This document shows, piece after piece, positions 57,144 to 64,000 of a DNA stretch of 64,000 bases. Source of the stretch: Lachnospiraceae bacterium (GTDB lineage: Bacteria > Bacillota > Clostridia > Lachnospirales > Lachnospiraceae). Where the stretch lies: assembly GCA_021200475.1 (NCBI GenBank), contig JAJQGP010000094.1, positions 2,114 through 66,113 on the forward strand. Reading direction: 5' to 3'. The stretch's first letter is position 1. Every line of letters starts with the position of its first letter. Under the pieces are notes generated by a model. The model did no database searches and was not told the origin of the DNA. It saw nothing but the letters and a program-made list of their open reading frames with translations. The translations under genes and the position numbers were made by a program.

Positions 57144-59824
57144 CAGAAGAGAAAATCCGGGAACTTTTGCCGCAGCTGACACCGATGATGCAGCAGTATT
57201 TGCAGACGAAATTGCAGTATCTGGACTGCATCCTTTTTTATCGGCTCGGTGATTTTTATGAAATGTTCTTTGACGACGCTCAGATTGCGTCAAAGGAACT
57301 GGAGCTGACGCTGACCGGGAAGGATTGCGGGATGAAAGAACGCGCGCCCATGTGCGGAGTGCCCTATCATGCGGTGGACGGCTACCTGAATAAGCTGGTC
57401 TCCAGAGGATACAAGGTGGCAATCGGAGAGCAGATGGAGGACCCGAAGCTGGCAAAGGGACTGGTAAAGCGGGAAGTCATCCGTATTGTCACACCTGGTA
57501 CAAACTTGGATTCGCAGGCACTGGATGAAACGCGGAACAACTACCTGATGTGTGTCTTTTATATGGCGGATCGCTACGGCGTCTCGATCGCCGACATTAC
57601 CACCGGAGAATATCTGATGACAGAGCTGGACAGTGAGCGGAAGCTGTTCGATGAGATTATCAAATTCTCTCCCAAAGAGCTCATCTGCAACCAGGCCTTT
57701 TATGTCAGCGGCATTGACCTGGAGGATATGCGGGAGCGGCTTGGCATCACGATTTTTTCCCTGGATGCCTGGTATTTTGACGATGAACTCTGCAGCAGGA
57801 TACTGAAGGAGCATTTTCATGTCTCCGCACTGGAGGGACTGGGTATTGCGGACTACAGCTGCGGCGTAATCGCGGCCGGTTCTCTTTTGAAATATCTGAT
57901 GGAGACGCAGAAGACATCGATCGCGAACCTGACACGTCTGGTGCCGTATTCGATCGGAAAATATATGGTACTTGACAGCTCGACCCGGCGGAATCTGGAG
58001 CTGTGCGAGACACTGTGGGAGAAGAAAAAGCGCGGTTCGCTCTTGTGGGTGCTCGACAAAACACGGACAGCAATGGGCGCGCGTCTGTTGCGCAAATATG
58101 TGGAGCAGTCACTGATTGAAAAAGAGGAAATCACAGCCAGACTGGACGCGGTAGAAGAGCTGAAGAACAATGCGATTACCAGAGAGGAATTGCGCGAATA
58201 TCTGAACCCGATTTATGACCTGGAGCGTCTGATCAGCCGCATCAGCTACCAGACGGCCAACCCGCGGGATATGATTGCTTTTAAGACCTCTCTCGCAATG
58301 CTGCCGCATATCAAATATATCATGAAGAGCCTGGAAGCCCCCCTTCTTCATGAGCTGGAAGAACAGATCGATGAGCTGAATGACGTTCATGACCTGATTG
58401 AGCGGGCCATTCTTGACGAACCGCCGATCATCATCCGCGAGGGCGGAATCATCAAGGACGGCTACAATGAAGAGATAGACCGACTGCGCAGTGCCAAGAA
58501 TGACGGGAAAAGCTGGCTGGCAAAGCTGGAGGCCGAAGAGAGGGAAAAGACCGGAATCAAAAACCTCAAGGTAAAATACAACAAGGTATTTGGTTATTAT
58601 CTGGAAGTGACCAATTCTTACAAGAATATGGTGCCGGATTATTTTATGCGCAAACAGACACTGACGAATGCAGAGCGTTACATAACGCCGGAGCTGAAGG
58701 AGCTGGAGGATACGATCCTCGGCGCGGAAGACCGGCTGGTTTCCCTGGAATATGCGCTCTATGTTGAGGTGCGCAGCCAGGTGGCAGATCAGATTGTGCG
58801 CATTCAGGAGACCGCAAAGGCCATTGCCGGGCTGGATGTGTTCGCTTCTCTTGCTCTGGTTGCGGAGCGCAACAATTATGTAAAGCCGCAGATCAATGAG
58901 CGCGGTACGATTGAGATCAAAAACGGCCGCCATCCGGTCGTGGAAAAGATGATTCCCAACGATATGTTTATCGCCAATGACACCCATCTGGACAATGGGA
59001 AAAATCTGGTTTCCATCATTACCGGTCCCAATATGGCTGGAAAGTCAACCTATATGCGGCAGAGCGCACTGATTGTCCTTCTTGCGCAGATTGGCAGCTT
59101 TGTGCCGGCGGACAGTGCCAAAATCGGACTGGTCGACCGCATCTTTACCCGCGTCGGAGCCTCCGACGATCTGGCGAGCGGACAGAGTACCTTTATGGTC
59201 GAAATGACCGAGGTGGCGAATATCCTGCGCAACGCGACAAAGAACAGTCTGCTGATCCTGGATGAGATCGGGCGCGGCACCAGCACCTTTGACGGCTTAA
59301 GCATTGCCTGGGCGGTAATCGAACACATCAGCAATCCAAAGCTGCTTGGCGCTAAGACGCTGTTTGTAACACACTACCACGAGCTGACGGAGCTGGAAGG
59401 AAAGCTTCCGGGTGTGAACAATTACTGCATCGCAGTGAAAGAACAGGGCGACGATATTGTCTTTCTTCGAAAAATCATCCCCGGCGGCGCGGACAAAAGC
59501 TACGGCATCCAGGTTGCGCGCCTGGCCGGAGTGCCGGCCAGTGTCACAGACCGCGCAAAGGAGCTCGCGGAAGAGCTTTCGAACGCGGACATCACTGTTC
59601 ATGTGCAGGAGGGCGCAAGTCAGACGCCTAAAAGCAAAAAAACGCGCACAAAAAAGCCGGATCCGGTCGAGCTCAACCAGATGACCATCTTCGACACCGT
59701 CAGCGATGCAGATGTGCTCAAAGAACTGCAGGAGCTCGACGTACCAAATATGACACCGATGGACGCGATGAATACGCTGTATCGACTGCAGAGTAAGCTG
59801 AAAAACCGGTGGAGCAATCAATAG
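57140..59824 (+). CDS. mutS: DNA mismatch repair protein MutS
   Basis: FYRLGDFYEMFFDDA, TGPNMAGKSTYMRQ, LILDEIGRGTSTFDGLSIAWA, FVTHYHELTEL. Confidence 0.97.
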   Translation: MTEEKIRELLPQLTPMMQQYLQTKLQYLDCILFYRLGDFYEMFFDDAQIASKELELTLTGKDCGMKERAPMCGVPYHAVDGYLNKLVSRGYKVAIGEQMEDPKLAKGLVKREVIRIVTPGTNLDSQALDETRNNYLMCVFYMADRYGVSIADITTGEYLMTELDSERKLFDEIIKFSPKELICNQAFYVSGIDLEDMRERLGITIFSLDAWYFDDELCSRILKEHFHVSALEGLGIADYSCGVIAAGSLLKYLMETQKTSIANLTRLVPYSIGKYMVLDSSTRRNLELCETLWEKKKRGSLLWVLDKTRTAMGARLLRKYVEQSLIEKEEITARLDAVEELKNNAITREELREYLNPIYDLERLISRISYQTANPRDMIAFKTSLAMLPHIKYIMKSLEAPLLHELEEQIDELNDVHDLIERAILDEPPIIIREGGIIKDGYNEEIDRLRSAKNDGKSWLAKLEAEEREKTGIKNLKVKYNKVFGYYLEVTNSYKNMVPDYFMRKQTLTNAERYITPELKELEDTILGAEDRLVSLEYALYVEVRSQVADQIVRIQETAKAIAGLDVFASLALVAERNNYVKPQINERGTIEIKNGRHPVVEKMIPNDMFIANDTHLDNGKNLVSIITGPNMAGKSTYMRQSALIVLLAQIGSFVPADSAKIGLVDRIFTRVGASDDLASGQSTFMVEMTEVANILRNATKNSLLILDEIGRGTSTFDGLSIAWAVIEHISNPKLLGAKTLFVTHYHELTELEGKLPGVNNYCIAVKEQGDDIVFLRKIIPGGADKSYGIQVARLAGVPASVTDRAKELAEELSNADITVHVQEGASQTPKSKKTRTKKPDPVELNQMTIFDTVSDADVLKELQELDVPNMTPMDAMNTLYRLQSKLKNRWSNQ

Positions 59825-59841
59825 ACAGAAAGGCTGCAAAT

Positions 59842-61908
59842 ATGAATACAATTTCTTTGCTCAGCCAGGACACCATAGATAAAATTGCTGCTGGTGAAGT
59901 AGTGGAGCGTCCGGCTTCGGTTGTAAAGGAGCTCGTTGAAAATGCGGTAGATGCCGGTGCAAATGCTGTCACGGTCGAGATCAGGGACGGCGGTATCTCC
60001 CTGATCCGCATTACAGACAACGGCTGCGGTATCCCGAAGGATCAGGTGCAGGCCGCATTTCTTCGTCACGCGACCAGTAAAATACGCACGGTGGAGGATC
60101 TTCTCACGTCTGGAACACTGGGGTTCCGGGGAGAAGCTCTCTCCAGTATCGCGGCCGTCTGCCAGGTAGAGATGATCACCAAAACGCCCGGCAGCCTGCT
60201 CGGTGTGCGGTATGTGATTGAAGGCGGAATGGAGAAATCTCTGGAGGAGATCGGTGCTCCCGAAGGGACGACGTTTCTGGTACGGAACCTGTTTTATCAC
60301 ACACCCGCGCGGCGTAAGTTTTTAAAGAGCGCGACAACCGAAGCCGGCTATGTCAGCGACCTGATGGAACGGCTGGCGCTTTCGCATCCGAATATTGCCT
60401 TCAAATTTATCAACAATCAGGATACGAAGCTGCACACCTCCGGAAACGGCAAGATAAAGGATATCATTTATGGAGTATACGGCCGGGAGATCACTTCGAA
60501 TGTTGTAACAATTGAGGAGGAAAACGGTCCTGTCCGCATCAGCGGCTATATTGGCAAGCCAGTGATTTCGCGGGGAAACCGGAACTATGAAAACTACTTT
60601 GTCAATGGCAGATATGTCCGCAGCTCGATCATTGCCCGCGCGATCGAGGATGCCTATAAGCCATTTATGATGAACCATCGCTACCCGCTCACGGTATTGA
60701 TGCTGGGGATTGACACAGATCAGGTAGATGTCAACGTCCACCCCACCAAAATGGAGGTACGCTTTGCGGACCAGAGCTTCGTCTACGAGCAGGTATACAA
60801 CGCGGTCAAAGAAGGGCTGATTCACCGGGAGCTGATTCCGGAATTTACGATTGAAAATAAAACAAAGCCAGTGAATCGGATGGGTGCTGACATTCCAGCA
60901 GCAAATTCCGGAAAAGATACAAAAGAGACGGTCGATTCTTTCAATCAGACCGTGGCCGCCGGTAGCGAACCGCCGCAGGAACAGATCTCTGAAAAAGCAA
61001 ACGAGAATGACACAGCCACCGTAGATGGGGTTGCAGAAAAGCAGAATAGCAGAGCAGAAAAAGTGCAGCCAGGTACAAAGCATTTCCGCTACCCGGAACC
61101 ATTTGAAAAAGTGCGCAGCCAGCTGCTGGCGGAATCCACAAGTCCTTATGAACCGAAGTATCCGGGGCATTCTGCGGCCACCACTGATTTTCGTATACCT
61201 GAAAAAAAGCCAGGCGTTCTAAAACCGGTCACAGGAACCATTCGAAACGGCACAGAGGAAGTGAGCGCCCCTGCGGCAAAGCCCGTACAGATGGAGCTCT
61301 TTGATGATAAGCTTTTAAGTGAGCAGAATATCAAACGCCACAGGCTGGTTGGCCAGGTGTTCGATACCTACTGGATTGTGGAGTTTCAGGATAACATGTA
61401 TATCATTGACCAGCATGCGGCGCATGAAAAGGTGCTCTATGAGCGCTTTATGAAGAATCTTGCCGAGAAAAAACAGACCTCGCAGATGATTACGCCGCCC
61501 ATCATTGTCTCTCTTTCCATGCAGGAGGAGGAAATGCTGAAAAAGCACATGGATCGTTTTACCGAGGTTGGCTTTGAGGTGGAACCCTTTGGCGGAAGAG
61601 AATACTCGATCTGCGCAGTTCCAGGCAATCTCTATGGCATCGCGGAGGGATCACTGTTTCTGGAAATGCTGGACGGGCTGACGGACGTCTCAGAGCGGGC
61701 TTCGGATCAGTCGATCCGGGAAAAAATTGCCTCTATGTCCTGCAAGGCGGCGGTAAAAGGAAATCATCGCCTATCCACGGCAGAGGTCGATGCGCTGATC
61801 AGTGAACTGCTTTCTCTGGAAAATCCATATAACTGCCCGCACGGGCGGCCGACGATTATCATGATGTCCCGATATGAGCTGGAAAAGAAATTTAAGAGGA
61901 TTGTGTAA
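59842..61908 (+). CDS. mutL: DNA mismatch repair protein MutL
   Basis: IAAGEVVERPASVVKELVENAVDAGA, TSKI, GFRGEALSSIAAV, C-terminal QHAAHEKVLYERF. Confidence 0.97.
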   Translation: MNTISLLSQDTIDKIAAGEVVERPASVVKELVENAVDAGANAVTVEIRDGGISLIRITDNGCGIPKDQVQAAFLRHATSKIRTVEDLLTSGTLGFRGEALSSIAAVCQVEMITKTPGSLLGVRYVIEGGMEKSLEEIGAPEGTTFLVRNLFYHTPARRKFLKSATTEAGYVSDLMERLALSHPNIAFKFINNQDTKLHTSGNGKIKDIIYGVYGREITSNVVTIEEENGPVRISGYIGKPVISRGNRNYENYFVNGRYVRSSIIARAIEDAYKPFMMNHRYPLTVLMLGIDTDQVDVNVHPTKMEVRFADQSFVYEQVYNAVKEGLIHRELIPEFTIENKTKPVNRMGADIPAANSGKDTKETVDSFNQTVAAGSEPPQEQISEKANENDTATVDGVAEKQNSRAEKVQPGTKHFRYPEPFEKVRSQLLAESTSPYEPKYPGHSAATTDFRIPEKKPGVLKPVTGTIRNGTEEVSAPAAKPVQMELFDDKLLSEQNIKRHRLVGQVFDTYWIVEFQDNMYIIDQHAAHEKVLYERFMKNLAEKKQTSQMITPPIIVSLSMQEEEMLKKHMDRFTEVGFEVEPFGGREYSICAVPGNLYGIAEGSLFLEMLDGLTDVSERASDQSIREKIASMSCKAAVKGNHRLSTAEVDALISELLSLENPYNCPHGRPTIIMMSRYELEKKFKRIV

Positions 61909-61911
61909 AAA

Positions 61912-62874
61912 GTGGAAACCAGGAAACAGAAAAAACAGCCCCTGATTGTTCTTACCGGCCCGACGGCAGTGGGCAAGACACATTTGTCCGTGGAGCTGGC
62001 GAAGCGTGTGAATGGAGAAATCGTCTCTGCTGATTCCATGCAGGTTTATCGGGGCATGGATATCGGTTCTGCCAAAGTCACCCCGGAAGAAATGCAGGGC
62101 GTTCCGCACCATCTGATTGATGAGCTGGAGCCCTGGGAAGAGTTTCATGTAGTGAAATTTCAGGAGCTAGCGCGAAAATACATTCATGAGATTCTGGAGC
62201 GCGGACGAATTCCCATTCTGACGGGCGGCACCGGTTTTTATATTCAGGCGGTCTTGTATGGCATTGATTTTACGGAGCATGGCTCGGATCTGGCATACCG
62301 GGAAAAGCTGGAGGCGCTCGCGTCGGAGCGGGAGCCTCAGGTGCTTCATGATATGCTGCGCTCGGTCGACCCGGAATCCGCGGATGCGATTCATGCGAAT
62401 AATGTAAAACGCGTCATCCGCGCATTGGAATTCTATCACGCAACGGGCGAAAAAATCTCAGAACACAATGCGGAAGAGAGGCAGAAAGAATCGCCTTACA
62501 ATTTTGCCTATTTCGTATTGAATGATGACCGCGCCCGTCTCTATGAACGGATTGACCGCCGTGTTGATCAGATGATGGAAGACGGACTGTTAGAAGAAGT
62601 GAAGAGGCTGCAGGACGCTGGCTGCACGCGTGAGATGGTCTCCATGCAGGGACTGGGGTATAAGGAGCTGCTCGATTATCTGACGGGGATATACCCGCTT
62701 GAAGAAGCGGTGCGCGTCCTCAAACGGGACACACGCCATTTTGCGAAACGCCAGCTTACCTGGTTCCGCCGGGAACGGGATGTCATATGGGTGAATAAAA
62801 ATGAGTTCGCCTATGAGGAAGAGCGGATGCTGAAATATATGATTGCTCATTTGAGACAGAAGGAGATTATTTAA
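61912..62874 (+). CDS. miaA: tRNA dimethylallyltransferase
   Basis: GTG start; LTGPTAVGKTHLSVELAKR, SADSMQVYRGMDIGSAK, LTGGTGFYIQAVLYG. Confidence 0.96.
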   Translation: METRKQKKQPLIVLTGPTAVGKTHLSVELAKRVNGEIVSADSMQVYRGMDIGSAKVTPEEMQGVPHHLIDELEPWEEFHVVKFQELARKYIHEILERGRIPILTGGTGFYIQAVLYGIDFTEHGSDLAYREKLEALASEREPQVLHDMLRSVDPESADAIHANNVKRVIRALEFYHATGEKISEHNAEERQKESPYNFAYFVLNDDRARLYERIDRRVDQMMEDGLLEEVKRLQDAGCTREMVSMQGLGYKELLDYLTGIYPLEEAVRVLKRDTRHFAKRQLTWFRRERDVIWVNKNEFAYEEERMLKYMIAHLRQKEII

Positions 62875-62880
62875 CAAATT

Positions 62881-64000
62881 ATGAATACGATGTATGAATC
62901 CCTTGGTATCAGCCGGGAAGTTTCTGATTTTGCAGAGACAATTTTAGCAGGACTGGAAGAGCGCTTCCATGAAATCGATGAGACTGCGGAGTATAATCAG
63001 CTGAAGGTCATCAAAGCGATGCAGGACGCCCGCGTGAGCGCGGAATGCTTTGAAGCCTCCAGCGGATATGGCTATAATGACCGGGGACGCGATACCCTGG
63101 AGGAGGTTTATGCGAATGTGTTTCAGACAGAGGCGGCTCTGGTGCGCCCGCAGATCACCTGCGGCACGCATGCGCTTGCCGTCGCACTGTCCGCAAATCT
63201 GCGGCCCGGGGATGAGATGCTCTCCATTTCCGGCAAGCCTTACGATACCCTGGAGGAAGTGATCGGCATCCGTCCTTCAAGAGGCTCTCTCGCGGAATAT
63301 GGCGTGACCTATGCGCAGGTTGATCTGCTGCCGGACGGAAGCTTTGACTATGAAGGAATCCGTCACGCGCTCCGCCCGCAGACGAAGCTGGTGGAGATTC
63401 AGCGCTCGAAAGGCTATCAGACCCGTCCGACGCTTTCGGTCTCTCAGATCGGAGAGGCGATCGCGTTTATCAAACAGCTCCGTCCGGATATCATCTGTAT
63501 GGTGGATAACTGCTATGGCGAATTTGTGGAACGCATCGAACCGGGAGAACTGGGGGCGGATATGGTAGTCGGTTCGCTGATTAAAAATCCCGGCGGCGGA
63601 CTTGCCCCGGCCGGAGGCTACATTGCGGGTACGCTTGCCTGCGTGGAACAATGCGCATTCCGCCTGACTTCACCGGGACTTGGCCGGGAGGTCGGCGCCA
63701 ATTTTGGCGTGATGCAGTCCTTCTACCAGGGACTATTCCTTGCCCCGACTGTGACAGCGGCAGCCTTAAAGGGCGCGATCTTTGCCGCAAATGTCTACGA
63801 AAAGCTGGGCTTTGCTGTCGTTCCGAACGGAACGGAGGCGCGCCATGACATCATTCAGGCTGTGGAATTCGGTTTCCCGGAAGGCGTGATTGCATTCTGT
63901 GAGGGGATTCAGTCAGCGGCTCCCGTCGACAGCTATGTAACGCCGGAGCCATGGGCGATGCCCGGCTACGACAGCGACGTGATCATGGCGGCCGGAGCAT
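62881..64000 (+). CDS. YnbB-like methionine gamma-lyase family / aluminium-resistance protein (3' truncated by window)
   Basis: MNTMYESLGISREVSDFAETIL...SSGYGYNDRGRDTLEEVYANVFQTEAALVRPQITCGTHAL...SLIKNPGGGLAPAGGYIAG; open to window end. Confidence 0.88.
   Translation, partial: MNTMYESLGISREVSDFAETILAGLEERFHEIDETAEYNQLKVIKAMQDARVSAECFEASSGYGYNDRGRDTLEEVYANVFQTEAALVRPQITCGTHALAVALSANLRPGDEMLSISGKPYDTLEEVIGIRPSRGSLAEYGVTYAQVDLLPDGSFDYEGIRHALRPQTKLVEIQRSKGYQTRPTLSVSQIGEAIAFIKQLRPDIICMVDNCYGEFVERIEPGELGADMVVGSLIKNPGGGLAPAGGYIAGTLACVEQCAFRLTSPGLGREVGANFGVMQSFYQGLFLAPTVTAAALKGAIFAANVYEKLGFAVVPNGTEARHDIIQAVEFGFPEGVIAFCEGIQSAAPVDSYVTPEPWAMPGYDSDVIMAAGA

Noticed and set aside
1-64000. tRNA, rRNA or CRISPR arrays
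   Set aside because: No cloverleaf-like, rRNA-like or regular repeat-spacer pattern was recognised by eye; a tRNAscan-SE/Infernal run would be needed to exclude them fully.

Overview
The window looks like chromosomal DNA from a low-to-mid-GC Firmicute, probably a Lachnospiraceae acetogen (Blautia/Marvinbryantia-like; taxonomy is inferred from gene content). Recognisable blocks: polC 3' end, yqeG-like and pyrC; an NfnAB-like electron-bifurcating transhydrogenase pair; rlmH; a LysR regulator with a split chromate transporter pair; a peptide ABC transporter operon followed by a proline peptidase, a cyclophilin and an MBL hydrolase; citrate synthase; a 5'-nucleotidase (UshA-type) gene interrupted by an in-frame TAG; the ylxM-ffh-rpsP-khpA-rimM-trmD-rplS block with three signal peptidase I genes, rbgA, rnhB and yraN; pgeF, prs, a DUF512 protein, der, plsY, gpsA; a Wood-Ljungdahl carbonyl-branch cluster (His-rich protein, cooT, cooC, acsA, cooC2, stand-alone CODH-like C-domain protein, acsB, acsD, acsC, acsE, acsV); an SsuABC/TauABC-like transporter with a divergent LacI-type regulator; a glycyl-radical-enzyme C-terminal fragment; miaB, mutS, mutL, miaA and the start of a ynbB-like gene. 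The most interesting signals are: (1) a 230-aa stand-alone CODH C-terminal domain paralogue inside the CODH/ACS operon that has lost the three C-domain C-cluster cysteines; (2) a dispersed family of structured intergenic repeats with gtaac...gttac inverted ends, including two long (~175-196 bp) copies with apparent compensatory base changes; (3) a gap-free four-way-junction palindrome between acsB and acsD; (4) the in-frame amber codon at the domain linker of the nucleotidase; (5) a CooJ/CooT/CooC-like nickel-handling module beside CODH. No rRNA, tRNA or CRISPR array was recognised. All assignments come from reading the sequence, with no database search.
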